A stretch of 48,063 bases of DNA from Chryseobacterium rhizosphaerae (GCF_003385455.1 NZ_QNUF01000034.1:1-48063), one strand, 5' to 3'; shown: positions 26,094-36,034, numbered from the stretch's first letter. Notes: generated from the sequence alone by a model not told the origin. Made by a program: numbers and translations.

Positions 26094-26132
26094 GATGATA
26101 TTATATTTATGTTAAATAATTTCTGATCTTAT

Positions 26133-27149
26133 TTATTTAGATAGAAAATCCAAAACGGAATAATCTCCTAAAGAAATTTCTCTTGCTACCCCGAAATACT
26201 GAGCAGAATTACCAATCATTGAATTCGAAAGGTTTCCGTGGTTGATTTTTGTATTCTCCTGAATAAGAGAATGCTCAATGTTGGAGTTTACAATTACAGT
26301 GTTGTTTCCTAATGAAACACCAGGTCCTATTTTAGAGTTAGAAATTTTTACATTTTCTCCAATAAAACAAGGTGGAATAATCAATGAGTTTTCAATGCTT
26401 GCTGAAGCAGGATGGTGTGCCATTGCCTCAGTTTCATAGGCTAGGATTTTACTGTTGGTCTCTACTGTAGCATTCTTGTTTCCGCAGTCCATCCAGTCGT
26501 TTACTTTTCCTAATGTAAACTTGGCCCCTTTCGCTCTAAGGTTTTCCAGAGCTGTAGTCAGTTGGTATTCACCACCATTTTTAATATCATTATCCATGAT
26601 ATAATTGATTTCATTCATTAGCTTTTCAGCACTGTTGAAGTAATAGATCCCAATGATGGCAAGATCTGAAACAAAAGTCTGTGGTTTTTCAACGAAATCA
26701 GTAATGAAACCGTAATTATCTAATTTTACCACCCCAAAAGCAGATGGATCTTCTACGCTTTTTACCCAGATCACCCCGTCAGAGTTTTTATCCAGCTGGA
26801 AATCTGCACGGAAAAGAGTATCTGCAAATGCAATCACTACATCTCCCTGCATAGACTGTTCAGCACATTTTATAGCGTGCGCTGTTCCCAGAGGGTCATT
26901 CTGGTAGTATATACTTCCTTTTGCTCCCAGCTTTTCAGCAATCTGAATAAGGGATCTTTCGATCTCAGGTCCAAAATCTCCGATGATAAAAGCTACCTCT
27001 TCAATATCTTCTCCTGCTACCTTAGCAATATCTTCTACCAATCTCTGTACAATAGGTTTTCCTGCAATAGGAATAAGAGGTTTTGGAACAGTCAGTGTAT
27101 GTGGACGTAATCTGGAACCACGTCCAGCCATTGGAACAATAATTTTCAT
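26133..27149 (-). CDS. Sugar-phosphate nucleotidyltransferase with left-handed beta-helix tail
   Basis: 338 residues. The N-terminal nucleotidyltransferase domain has MAGRGSRLRPHTLTVPKPL (residues 7-25), FADT and GEYQLTTAL; the C-terminus has hexapeptide-like repeats (IENSLIIPPCFIGENVKI, SKIGPGVSLGNNTVI) of a left-handed beta-helix. It resembles RmlA/GlmU-type enzymes that make NDP-sugars from sugar 1-phosphates, but which sugar and nucleotide cannot be told. It lies downstream of the flippase gene and upstream of DUF4292. Confidence 0.85.
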   Translation of the reverse strand: MKIIVPMAGRGSRLRPHTLTVPKPLIPIAGKPIVQRLVEDIAKVAGEDIEEVAFIIGDFGPEIERSLIQIAEKLGAKGSIYYQNDPLGTAHAIKCAEQSMQGDVVIAFADTLFRADFQLDKNSDGVIWVKSVEDPSAFGVVKLDNYGFITDFVEKPQTFVSDLAIIGIYYFNSAEKLMNEINYIMDNDIKNGGEYQLTTALENLRAKGAKFTLGKVNDWMDCGNKNATVETNSKILAYETEAMAHHPASASIENSLIIPPCFIGENVKISNSKIGPGVSLGNNTVIVNSNIEHSLIQENTKINHGNLSNSMIGNSAQYFGVAREISLGDYSVLDFLSK

Positions 27150-27293
27150 AAATTATATAAGTAAGTTTTGTTTAAGTTTATTCCTTTTGCTAAAGATAAT
27201 AATTAAAACGTTTTTAGAACGTAATATTTATCATGCTTATGGCTTTGTTTAATGTTTTTCAGGCTTTGTAAGCATCAAAATAGAGACCAAAGT

Positions 27294-28721
27294 TTAATTC
27301 TTTCTGATTCTTGATAAAATAATATTTTTTTCAGAATACAGTAAAATTCCTACGAAGATCAAAAATAATAAATTGCTTGTGATGATATTATAGTTGAGGT
27401 ATCTTACAATGATAAAACTAAAAGCTCCAAGTAGTATCAAAAAGAACGACATTTTCTTCATTCTGTAAGGTATCGGATAGTATTTTTGACCTAATACATA
27501 AGAAATAATCATCATAATGACATAGGCTCCAAAAGTTGCCCATGCAGAGCCAATCATGCTGTGATAATAGTTTAATGCCAGGTAATTTAAAGCAATGTTA
27601 ATGCATGCTCCAATCCATGAAATTATGGTTCCTACGCTGGTTCTGTCTGTTACTTTATACCAGGTGGAAAAGTTATAATATATTCCGAAGCAAAGGTTAG
27701 CAACGACAATAATCGGGATAATGTCTATTGCGATCCAATAAGATTTGTTGGGGATAAAAACATCTTTCAGCCATGCAATATTGGCAATAATTCCTAAGGC
27801 TACAGCACAGGCAAAAAAGGCAAAGTATTCGGCTACTTTAGCATAGGTTTTTTTAGCATCACCTTTATCCATTTGTTTAAAAAAGAAAGGCTCAATACCC
27901 ATACGATAAGCTGTAACAAATAATGTCATCAGTACAGCCAATTTATAACAGCCACCATAAGCACCGGCTTCTTCGTCCGAAATATGATTTCTTTGAATTG
28001 ACTTATCAAAGTTTTCATTGACCATAAAAGCCAAGCCGGCTAACATAAGTGGAAATGAATACCGAATCATACGTCCAAACAAAGAGGTTACGAACTGGAA
28101 TCTTACCTTTAGAATAATGGGAAATAATAATAAAAAACCTAAAGCACTTCCTGCTAAATTACTGAAGAACGGATAATCGACATTTTGGTCCAGACCAAAA
28201 CTTTTTGATATGTTTTCCGGAATCCAGAAGAATAATGCCGCTGTAAAAACAGCCTGGAATATAGCCTGAACAACTCTTACTGCAGAATATTTAATAGGTT
28301 TGTTATGGAAACGCAGCCATGCAAAAGGAATCACCAGCAAATTATCAAAGAAAGCAATTAAGGCAAACCATTTAATATACTCAGGGTTATCATGATACCC
28401 TAAATAATCAGCAATCGGTTGGTTAAATAAATAACATAGCAGCAGAAAAATGCTGGAAGTTGAAAACAAAAACCAAAACGAAGTGTTGAAGGTTCTTTTT
28501 TCATTACCTTCTTCAGCCGAAAATCGGAAATACGCTGTTTCAAAACCGAAAGAAAGGATAATATTAACAAATGAAATCCATGCGTAAAGCTGTGTGAAAA
28601 TTGCAAAACCTTCATTGGGAATTTTATAGATCAAAAGTGGATTAAGGATGAATAGAATTATTCTGGGTGCTATAGCTCCTGCTCCGTAGATGATTGTTTG
28701 TCCTAATAGTTTCTTGTACAA
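27294..28721 (-). CDS. Polysaccharide flippase (MATE/MOP superfamily, Wzx-like)
   Basis: 475 residues with about 12-14 membrane helices throughout. The N-terminus LLGQTIIYGAGAIAPRIILFILNPLLIY is typical of Wzx-like oligosaccharide flippases in Bacteroidota. The likely role is moving lipid-linked glycans across the inner membrane for surface polysaccharide. It heads the minus-strand cluster, with 144 bases to the nucleotidyltransferase, and diverges from pyrC. Confidence 0.88.
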   Translation of the reverse strand: MYKKLLGQTIIYGAGAIAPRIILFILNPLLIYKIPNEGFAIFTQLYAWISFVNIILSFGFETAYFRFSAEEGNEKRTFNTSFWFLFSTSSIFLLLCYLFNQPIADYLGYHDNPEYIKWFALIAFFDNLLVIPFAWLRFHNKPIKYSAVRVVQAIFQAVFTAALFFWIPENISKSFGLDQNVDYPFFSNLAGSALGFLLLFPIILKVRFQFVTSLFGRMIRYSFPLMLAGLAFMVNENFDKSIQRNHISDEEAGAYGGCYKLAVLMTLFVTAYRMGIEPFFFKQMDKGDAKKTYAKVAEYFAFFACAVALGIIANIAWLKDVFIPNKSYWIAIDIIPIIVVANLCFGIYYNFSTWYKVTDRTSVGTIISWIGACINIALNYLALNYYHSMIGSAWATFGAYVIMMIISYVLGQKYYPIPYRMKKMSFFLILLGAFSFIIVRYLNYNIITSNLLFLIFVGILLYSEKNIILSRIRKN

Positions 28722-28736
28722 AGTCGAAATTTTTTA

Positions 28737-28744
28737 CAAATGTA
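28737..28744 (-). promoter_or_regulatory. Candidate -7 element of the flippase gene
   Basis: TACATTTG on the minus strand matches TAnnTTTG and ends 15 bases before the start codon. No convincing -33 TTG is present at 17-23 nt. Confidence 0.35.
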
Positions 28745-28821
28745 AAACTTTAAGTATTCGTTTTGTGATTTTGAAGGTAATTAAAACATAAAATCTTAAT
28801 TTTACCGGGAAATAAATTGAA

Positions 28822-30159
28822 ATGAAAGTTCTTATCAAAAACGTAAAAATCGTCAACGAAGGCCAGGTCTTTGAAAGCGATATCTTAATAGAAAATGATT
28901 TAATTTCTAAAATAGACACTGGTATTTCTGAAGATGCAGATCAGATTATTGACGGTTCAGGAAAATATCTTCTTCCGGGCGTTATTGATGATCAGGTACA
29001 CTTTCGTGATCCGGGGCTGACTCATAAAGGAGATATAGAAAGTGAATCGAGAGCAGCTATTGCCGGTGGAATAACCAGTTTTATAGATCAACCGAATACC
29101 GTTCCCAATGCTGTTACACAAGAATTATTAGCTGATAAATATGAAATTGCCTCCCGGAAAGCTTATGCGAATTATGGTTTCATGATGGGAGGAACTAATG
29201 ATAACCTTGACGAGGTTTTAAAAACCGATCCCCGAAATGTTCCCGGAATTAAGCTATTCTTAGGCTCATCCACAGGAAATATGCTGGTTGATAATCCTGA
29301 AACACTGGAAAATATTTTCAGCAACACAAAAATGCTTATTGCTGTTCATTGTGAAGATGAAGCCACTATCAGAGCTAACACACAAAAATATCTGGATGAA
29401 TATGGGGAGGATATTCCTGTGAAATTTCATCATTTGATACGAAGTGAGGAAGCTTGTTATAAATCTTCTTCAAAAGCTATTGAGCTGGCAGAGAAAACAG
29501 GAGCCCGACTTCATGTATTCCATCTTTCAACAGCTAAGGAAATGAGTCTTTTCAGAAATGATATTCCATTAAAAGAAAAGAAGATTACCGCTGAGGTTTG
29601 TGTTCATCATTTAACCTTTACCAATGAAGATTATGAAACAAGAGGAGGTTTGATTAAATGGAATCCTGCTGTAAAAGCACAAAAAGATAAAGACGGTCTT
29701 TGGGAGGCTTTATTGGATGGTAGAATTGATGTGATTGCTACCGATCATGCACCGCATACTGCAGAAGAAAAACAGAATGTATATACAAAATGTCCTTCAG
29801 GAGCACCTTTGGTACAGCACTCATTGGTAGTGATGCTGGAGAATTATAGAAATGGTAAAATATCTCTTGAGCAGATTGTTGAAAAAATGTGTCATAATCC
29901 AGCTATCCTTTTCAGAGTTGAGAAGAGAGGTTTTGTGAAAGAAGGTTATAAAGCAGACCTGGTAGTAGTGGATCTGGATGAAAACTGGACGGTTGCTAAA
30001 GATAATTTATTGTACAAATGCGGTTGGAGCCCATTAGAAGGGATGAATTTCCATTCCAAGGTAACTCATACTTTTGTCAACGGGCATTTGGTGTATGATA
30101 ACGGAAAAATTGCAGAAGAAAAGTTTGGAGAGCGTTTGCTTTTTGAAGCTCAGAAGTAA
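28822..30159 (+). CDS. pyrC: Dihydroorotase
   Basis: 445 residues, the amidohydrolase that closes carbamoyl-aspartate to dihydroorotate in pyrimidine synthesis. Markers are DDQVHFRDPGLTHKGD (57-72), the metal-bridging carboxylated Lys in GIKLFLGSSTGNM, the metal-binding His in VHCEDE and FHLSTAKE, and the catalytic Asp in ATDHAPHT. The first His of the usual DxHxH metal motif is Gln58 here; as I recall it, this substitution is common in Bacteroidota enzymes. It is cytoplasmic and transcribed alone, away from the flippase. Confidence 0.93.
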   Translation: MKVLIKNVKIVNEGQVFESDILIENDLISKIDTGISEDADQIIDGSGKYLLPGVIDDQVHFRDPGLTHKGDIESESRAAIAGGITSFIDQPNTVPNAVTQELLADKYEIASRKAYANYGFMMGGTNDNLDEVLKTDPRNVPGIKLFLGSSTGNMLVDNPETLENIFSNTKMLIAVHCEDEATIRANTQKYLDEYGEDIPVKFHHLIRSEEACYKSSSKAIELAEKTGARLHVFHLSTAKEMSLFRNDIPLKEKKITAEVCVHHLTFTNEDYETRGGLIKWNPAVKAQKDKDGLWEALLDGRIDVIATDHAPHTAEEKQNVYTKCPSGAPLVQHSLVVMLENYRNGKISLEQIVEKMCHNPAILFRVEKRGFVKEGYKADLVVVDLDENWTVAKDNLLYKCGWSPLEGMNFHSKVTHTFVNGHLVYDNGKIAEEKFGERLLFEAQK

Positions 30160-30210
30160 TACCCCAAAGGTAAAACTGTGAAAGATATTTAGTGATAAAT
30201 ATATCAATAG

Positions 30211-30240
30211 AAGCGGGCTTTCGCCCGCTTTTTAATTTTA
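30211..30240 (+). terminator. Terminator after pyrC
   Basis: AAGCGGGC (30211-30218) pairs with GCCCGCTT (30223-30230) around a TTTC loop, followed by T-rich sequence. The stem is a variant of the GGGCTTTAGCCC palindrome of the repeats at 354-780. Confidence 0.75.
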
Positions 30241-30244
30241 TAAT

Positions 30245-30266
30245 ATCCATTGGCTTTAGCCCAAAC
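30245..30266. repeat. Relic of the 354-532 repeat element, inverted
   Basis: These 22 bases are an exact reverse complement of 462-483 in repeat copy 1, including the TTGGCTTTAGCCCAAAC core. Together with the pyrC terminator palindrome they suggest a decayed third copy. Confidence 0.7.
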
Positions 30267-30291
30267 CTGCGATAGCCCAGGATATAAATCA

Positions 30292-30320
30292 AAAAAAGAC
30301 TGCATTTAGCAGTCTTTTTT
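30292..30320. terminator. Two-way terminator between pyrC and the GH92 gene
   Basis: A perfect 12-bp stem AAAAAAGACTGC / GCAGTCTTTTTT (30292-30303 with 30309-30320) with a 5-base loop; T's on either strand. It lies between convergent genes and best serves the minus-strand GH92 gene. Confidence 0.85.
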
Positions 30321-30426
30321 CATAGGGTAAGAGCCTGTGTATTTTTTACAATCATCTACTCAATTCGCTTAATCTTAGATCGTTTATACTTATTAAATAC
30401 GAATAACAGATGGTTTTATGAAACGG

Positions 30427-32724
30427 TTACTTCCTTGCTTTATTACTCATATAAAACGTAAGTTTCCCGCCATTCATGATCTCGGCATGTTTTAAGGTGA
30501 AATTTTTAATTTCTTTTCCGTTTAAAAGAATTTTCTGAACATATACATTCTTTTGGCTTTGGTTGACTGCTTCTATCTCAAAGGTTTTCCCGTTTTCCAA
30601 ATGTAAGACTGCCTGGTCAACGGCCGGGCTTCCGATTGCATAATCTTCTGAACCGGGAGCAACAGGGTAAAAGCCAAGTGAGCTCAGAATGTACCATGCA
30701 CTCATTTGCCCCGTATCGTCATTACCTCCCAGTCCATCAGGAGTAGCTTTATACTGCATTTCTAAAATACGTCGAACTTGTGACTGAGTTTTCCAGGGTT
30801 GTCCTGCCCAGTTATAAAAATAGGCAACATGGTGTGCCGGCTCGTTGCCATGTACATATCCTCCGATGATTCCTTCCCGGGTAATATCTTCCGTATCTGC
30901 AAAAAATGCATCCGGCAAATGCATTGTGAACAACTCATCCAGTTTTGAGGCAAATTTTTTCCTGCCTCCCATCATTTTAATCAGTTCATCAGGATTCTGG
31001 GGAACAAAGAAGCTGTAGTTCCAGGAATTCCCTTCAATGAAACCCTGTCCATGTGTACTTAATACATCAAAATCTTTTTTGAAACTCCCGTCAGCTAGGC
31101 GCGGACGCATAAACCCAATGGTTGCATCGAAATTATTTTTCCAGTTTTCAGAACGTTTAATGAATTGATTATAAATTTCTGTTTCACCCAAATGTTTTGC
31201 CAGTTGAGCAATTGCCCAGTCATCATAAGCATATTCTAATGTATTTGAAACTAAAGTTCCATTTTTTTCAGCTGGGATGTACCCCAAATCAATATACTGA
31301 CCTATACCTTCATAATTCCTTTTATTGGCAGTTTCCACACAGGCTTTAAGAGCTTCTTTAGGATTACCGGTATAATTTCCTTTAATAATGGCATCCGCGA
31401 CAACGCTTACACTGTGATAGCCACTCATACACCAGTTGTCATTTGCATAATGAGACCATATGGGAAGCATTTTCATCGAAAACTGGTCATAATGGGCCAT
31501 CATCGATTTTACCATATCATTATTTCGCTTAGGCTGAATGATATTGAAAAAAGGATGAAGGGCGCGATAGGTATCCCATAATGAGAAAGTGGTATAATTT
31601 GTAAAACCTTCTGCTTTATGAATATTCTGATCCAATCCTTTATATTCTCCGTTGACATCCATATAGACTGTTGGATTAATGAAAGTATGGTACATGGCAG
31701 TGTAAAAGTTATTTTTTTCAGTTTCAGATCCCTGAATGACAATCTTGTTTAACTCCTTATTCCAATCTTCCTGAGTTTTTGCTCTTACCTGATCAAAAGA
31801 TAAATTTCCGGTTTCTTTTTCCAGGTTTTCCAGGGCATTAACTTGACTTACGGGAGAAATAGCCAGTTTTACTTCGATGGCTTCATTTTCATTGGTATCA
31901 AAATCAAAATACATTTTCAGATTTTTACCAGCGATTTCCGGAAAGTTTTCCGTTTGGTTAAATTTTCTCCAAAATCCTTTATACACCTGTGTTCCATCAT
32001 AATTTTTCTGACCATATGATTTAAAAGGTTTTGAAAATGTCATCGCAAAATAAACAGTTCTGGTTCTTGCCCAGCCGTTTGTCTGACGGTATCCCGTTAT
32101 TGTATTCCCATTTTCTACCCGAACATAAGTCCAGACATTTTTACTGTCATAATTATAAATTCCGGCCATTAGATCCAGGATGATGTGGGATTGATCCGAT
32201 TTAGGAAATGTATAGCGGTGAACTCCGGTTCTTGTCGTCGACGTTAGTTCTGCCAGAATATTATAGTCATCGAGTTTTACTTTGTAATACCCAGCTTCTG
32301 CTTTTTCATTCTGATGGGAAAACCTGCTTCTGTAACCGCTTTCAGGATGAGAAGATGTTCCGGGGTTCAATTGCAGTTTTCCGACGGTAGGCATGATAAG
32401 GAAATCTCCGAGATCAGAATGTCCTGTTCCGCTGAAATGTGTGGAACTGAATCCTATAATTGTTTTGTCTTCATAGCGGTACCCTGCACAATATTTGTAA
32501 ACATCACCATTGTATTTTCCATTGAGCTCATAGGAAATGGTATCGGTTTCCGGGCTGAGCTGCACTGCTCCGAACGGTGCAGTTGCACCGGGATAAGTGT
32601 GTCCCATTTTTTCAGTTCCTATGAGCGGATTTACATATTGGTATAACTTTTCAAACTTTTGAGCGCTAAAGTTTGAACTACAGAATAACAATGATAGAAC
32701 AAGAGCAGTTCCCGGATTTTTCAT
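30427..32724 (-). CDS. GH92 family glycoside hydrolase (alpha-mannosidase type)
   Basis: 765 residues with a signal peptide (MKNPGTALVLSLLFCSSNFSA). GH92 enzymes remove alpha-mannose from N-glycans in a Ca2+-dependent, inverting way. Family marks are YVNPLIGTEKMGHTYPGATA at the front, GFSSTHFSGTGHSDLGD, GGYVHGNEPAHH (with the likely catalytic Glu) and GGNDDTGQMSAWYILSSLG. It is exported, probably periplasmic or surface-associated. ATG 32724 was chosen; two codons upstream lies only a TTG. No SusC/SusD pair is adjacent, so it is not in an obvious utilisation locus. Confidence 0.93.
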   Translation of the reverse strand: MKNPGTALVLSLLFCSSNFSAQKFEKLYQYVNPLIGTEKMGHTYPGATAPFGAVQLSPETDTISYELNGKYNGDVYKYCAGYRYEDKTIIGFSSTHFSGTGHSDLGDFLIMPTVGKLQLNPGTSSHPESGYRSRFSHQNEKAEAGYYKVKLDDYNILAELTSTTRTGVHRYTFPKSDQSHIILDLMAGIYNYDSKNVWTYVRVENGNTITGYRQTNGWARTRTVYFAMTFSKPFKSYGQKNYDGTQVYKGFWRKFNQTENFPEIAGKNLKMYFDFDTNENEAIEVKLAISPVSQVNALENLEKETGNLSFDQVRAKTQEDWNKELNKIVIQGSETEKNNFYTAMYHTFINPTVYMDVNGEYKGLDQNIHKAEGFTNYTTFSLWDTYRALHPFFNIIQPKRNNDMVKSMMAHYDQFSMKMLPIWSHYANDNWCMSGYHSVSVVADAIIKGNYTGNPKEALKACVETANKRNYEGIGQYIDLGYIPAEKNGTLVSNTLEYAYDDWAIAQLAKHLGETEIYNQFIKRSENWKNNFDATIGFMRPRLADGSFKKDFDVLSTHGQGFIEGNSWNYSFFVPQNPDELIKMMGGRKKFASKLDELFTMHLPDAFFADTEDITREGIIGGYVHGNEPAHHVAYFYNWAGQPWKTQSQVRRILEMQYKATPDGLGGNDDTGQMSAWYILSSLGFYPVAPGSEDYAIGSPAVDQAVLHLENGKTFEIEAVNQSQKNVYVQKILLNGKEIKNFTLKHAEIMNGGKLTFYMSNKARK

Positions 32725-32850
32725 GAGCAACGATATTATTAGGGCCTAAAATTAATTAAAAAAATAAAGAATATTATTTATGGCATTATTTATAAATTTA
32801 ATTTAGGGACAATCCGTTCAATATTTATTATTTTTAGAAAAATATTATAC

Positions 32851-33732
32851 ATGAATTTATATACACAACCAATGTTGCGTGAAGGCGCACTGAAAGATAA
32901 AGTAGCGATTGTAACGGGAGGAGGAAGCGGCCTTGGAAAAGCCATGACTAAATATTTCCTTGAGTTAGGAGCCAATGTGGTGATCACTTCCCGAAATATT
33001 GAAAAACTTCAGACTACTGCCAAGGAGCTGGAAGAGGAAACAGGAGGAAAAGTTCTATGTGTAGCTTGTGATGTGAGAAACTGGGATGAAGTGGAAGCAA
33101 TGAAAGAGGCAACCTTGAAAGAGTTTGGTAAAATAGATATCCTTTTGAATAATGCGGCCGGAAACTTTATCTCTCCAACAGAAAGATTAACGCATTCTGC
33201 TTTTGATTCTATTTTAGATATCGTTTTAAAAGGAACAAAGAACTGTACACTTTCAGTGGGTAAACATTGGATAGATACTAAACATGCAGGGACTGTTTTA
33301 AATATTGTGACCACTTATTCTTGGACGGGGTCTGCCTATGTTGTTCCTTCCGCGTGTGCTAAAGCAGGTGTTTTGGCTATGACGAGATCTTTAGCTGTAG
33401 AATGGGCGAAATATGGAATCCGTTTTAATGCGATAGCGCCTGGACCTTTCCCAACAAAAGGTGCCTGGGACAGACTGTTGCCTGGTGATTTACAGGAAAA
33501 ATTTGATATGAGGAAAAAAGTACCTTTGAGAAGAGTGGGAGAGCATCAGGAATTGGCAAACCTGGCAGCCTACCTTGTTTCAGATTATTCTGCTTATATG
33601 AATGGTGAAGTGGTAACTATCGACGGTGGCGAATGGCTTCAGGGAGCAGGAGAGTTTAATATGCTGGAAGATATTCCTCAGGAAATGTGGGATGCTTTAG
33701 AAGCCATGATTAAGTCTAAAAAATCAAATTAA
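32851..33732 (+). CDS. SDR oxidoreductase, 2,4-dienoyl-CoA reductase (DECR)-like
   Basis: 293 residues. NADP(H)-binding motif TGGGSGLG at residues 22-29, NNAAGNF, and the region VPSACAKAGVLAMTRSLAVEW. The classical SDR catalytic Tyr of YxxxK is absent: the conserved spot reads SACAK, as in mitochondrial DECR1, where Ser, Lys and a different Tyr act. The downstream PGPFPTKGAWDRL is also DECR-like. It probably reduces 2,4-dienoyl-CoA esters in beta-oxidation of unsaturated fatty acids. It diverges from GH92 and is followed by a terminator. Confidence 0.88.
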   Translation: MNLYTQPMLREGALKDKVAIVTGGGSGLGKAMTKYFLELGANVVITSRNIEKLQTTAKELEEETGGKVLCVACDVRNWDEVEAMKEATLKEFGKIDILLNNAAGNFISPTERLTHSAFDSILDIVLKGTKNCTLSVGKHWIDTKHAGTVLNIVTTYSWTGSAYVVPSACAKAGVLAMTRSLAVEWAKYGIRFNAIAPGPFPTKGAWDRLLPGDLQEKFDMRKKVPLRRVGEHQELANLAAYLVSDYSAYMNGEVVTIDGGEWLQGAGEFNMLEDIPQEMWDALEAMIKSKKSN

Positions 33733-33752
33733 ATAAAAAAAATAAATAAAAG

Positions 33753-33789
33753 ACTCCTGAATTTGTAACAATTTCAGGAGTTTTTTTTA
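33753..33789 (+). terminator. Terminator after the DECR-like gene
   Basis: ACTCCTGAA (33753-33761) pairs with TTCAGGAGT (33773-33781), followed by T8. Confidence 0.85.
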
Positions 33790-33809
33790 CCTATGTATAA
33801 AATAATTAA

Positions 33810-36008
33810 ATGAATTGTAAACTTCCAACCCTGGTTTCTGCAGTTGCATTTTTCCTTTTTTCAGGATCTGTATATGCACAGGAAGCCCCCAAATATGATT
33901 ATGTAGAGGCCTTTAAGCCATTTTTTTATCCTCAGACAGGTACGGAAACCCGTTCTGCAAGTGGTCAGCCCGGTCATGCTTATTGGCAGAATTCAGCAGA
34001 CTATCATATGAATGTCAGTCTGAATGAAGATAAAAAAGAAATTGCAGGTACTGCTGAAATCACTTACACGAATAACAGTCCCGATGCATTGAATTTTCTT
34101 TGGTTGCAGCTGGATCAGAATTTATTTGCAAAAGATTCCCGGGGAAATGGAGTAGTTCCTATGTCAGGAAGCCGAAACGGAGCCCATGGTGAGGAACTGA
34201 ATGGAGGATATCATATTAAATCGGTAAAACTGGACGGTAAAGAAGTACAATACACCATTACAGATACAAGAATGCAGATTGACCTTCCTAAGGAACTGAA
34301 AGCAAAAGGAGGTAAAGCAAAAATTGCCATTGAATATTCTTTTATTTCTCCGGAATACGGGTCAGACAGAATGGGGGTTCAGGATACAAAAAATGGTAAA
34401 ATATTTACCATGGCACAGTGGTATCCAAGAATGTGCGTTTACGATGATGTATTGGGATGGAATACAATGCCTTATCTTGGAGCATCGGAGTTTTATTTGG
34501 AATATGGAAATATTACAGCGAATATTACAGTACCTGCTAATCACTATGTGGTCGCCTCCGGTGAGCTTCTTAATGAGAAAGAAGTTTATACTAAGGAGGA
34601 AATCAACAGATGGAATGAAGCCAGAAACAGTGATAAAACAGTAATGATTCATTCTGAATCTGAAATTGGCAAAAATAAAACGGCCGGAACAAAAACATGG
34701 AAGTTTAAAATTGTACAGGCAAGGGATTTTGCCTGGGCATCATCTTCAGGGTTTATCATAGATGCATCAAGAATCAATCTCCCAAGCGGGAAGAAGTCAC
34801 TGGCTATTTCTGCATATCCTGCAGAAAGCGCAGGAGATAAAGCATGGGGAAGATCTACGGAATATACCAAGGCTGCTATAGAGCACTACTCAAATAAATG
34901 GTACGAATATACTTATCCGGCAGCCACTAATGTTGCAGGAAATGAAGGCGGAATGGAATATCCGGGAATTGTATTCTGTCATATGGATTCAAAAGGAGAA
35001 AGTCTTTGGGGGGTTACCGATCATGAATTTGGACATAATTGGTTTCCTATGATCGTAGGTTCTAATGAAAGATTATTTGCATGGATGGATGAAGGGTTTA
35101 ATACTTTCATCAATGGACTGTCAACGGAAGCTTTTAATAAAGGAGAATATTATAAAAAACCAAACCTTGCCCGCTCAGGAAGCTATCTGATGGGTGATCA
35201 TCTGGAGCCTATAATGGTGGGACCGGATAATATGAAGGAAAGAAATATTGCCGCTTTAGCCTATTATAAACCAGGTACGGGATTATCTGTTTTAAGAGAA
35301 GCCATTTTGGGACCTGAAAAATTTGATAAGGCATTCCGAACTTATATCAACCGTTGGGCTTTTAAACATCCTACTCCCTGGGATTTCTTCCATACGATGG
35401 AGAATGTTTCCGGAGAAGAGCTGAACTGGTTTTGGAGAGGCTGGTTTTTTAACAAGTGGAAAATTGATCAGGCGGTTAAAAATGTAAAATATATCAATGG
35501 CGATTTTAAGAACGGGGCTGAGGTGACGGTCGAAAATTTAGGACAGCTACCCATGCCTACTACCGTTCAGGTAAAATTCAAGGATGGAACGCTGAAAACG
35601 GTAAAAATACCTGTGGAAGTCTGGAAAAGGAATGCAGAATGGACTTTCAAAGTAGAGGCTGCGAAGGAAATAGATGAGGTAAAACTGGATCCGAATGCTG
35701 TGGTTCCCGATATTAATGCAAAAAACAATACCTGGGCATCTTCTGATGCAAAACCTGTGGAAAAAATTAATGCAAAAGATTTTACAGGATCATATGCAAG
35801 CAAAGAGATCAATTTTAAGATCACATTTGTGGAGAAGAACGGACAACTTTTGGGAAGTGTAATGGGGCAGCCGGAATTTCCTTTTGAATATGTAGGGGAT
35901 AATAAATTCACTTTTGACCCCGCTGAGCTGACCGTTGTTTTCAGTAAAGATAAAAAGATGATTACGCTTACAGAAGGAGGAAGAGAATTCAAATTCAATA
36001 AAGAATAA
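33810..36008 (+). CDS. M1 family metallopeptidase (aminopeptidase N-like), secreted
   Basis: 732 residues with a signal peptide (about 1-23, ending SVYAQ). It is a zinc aminopeptidase: HEFGH puts zinc ligands at His405 and His409 with the catalytic Glu406, and the third ligand is Glu428 in WMDEGFNTF. The N-terminal beta domain (residues 60-280) and the C-terminal extension (about 600-732, a beta-rich part ending in EGGREFKFNKE) are family-typical for Bacteroidota. A GNEGGMEYPG segment corresponds to the GAMEN exopeptidase motif. It probably releases amino acids from peptides in the periplasm. It starts 20 bases after the preceding terminator. Confidence 0.92.
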   Translation: MNCKLPTLVSAVAFFLFSGSVYAQEAPKYDYVEAFKPFFYPQTGTETRSASGQPGHAYWQNSADYHMNVSLNEDKKEIAGTAEITYTNNSPDALNFLWLQLDQNLFAKDSRGNGVVPMSGSRNGAHGEELNGGYHIKSVKLDGKEVQYTITDTRMQIDLPKELKAKGGKAKIAIEYSFISPEYGSDRMGVQDTKNGKIFTMAQWYPRMCVYDDVLGWNTMPYLGASEFYLEYGNITANITVPANHYVVASGELLNEKEVYTKEEINRWNEARNSDKTVMIHSESEIGKNKTAGTKTWKFKIVQARDFAWASSSGFIIDASRINLPSGKKSLAISAYPAESAGDKAWGRSTEYTKAAIEHYSNKWYEYTYPAATNVAGNEGGMEYPGIVFCHMDSKGESLWGVTDHEFGHNWFPMIVGSNERLFAWMDEGFNTFINGLSTEAFNKGEYYKKPNLARSGSYLMGDHLEPIMVGPDNMKERNIAALAYYKPGTGLSVLREAILGPEKFDKAFRTYINRWAFKHPTPWDFFHTMENVSGEELNWFWRGWFFNKWKIDQAVKNVKYINGDFKNGAEVTVENLGQLPMPTTVQVKFKDGTLKTVKIPVEVWKRNAEWTFKVEAAKEIDEVKLDPNAVVPDINAKNNTWASSDAKPVEKINAKDFTGSYASKEINFKITFVEKNGQLLGSVMGQPEFPFEYVGDNKFTFDPAELTVVFSKDKKMITLTEGGREFKFNKE

Positions 36009-36034
36009 TCTTAATTTAACAATATTATCATACG

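Noticed and set aside
32851..33732. Inactive SDR because the YxxxK tyrosine is missing
   Set aside because: The local sequence matches the DECR subfamily, where this arrangement is normal and active.
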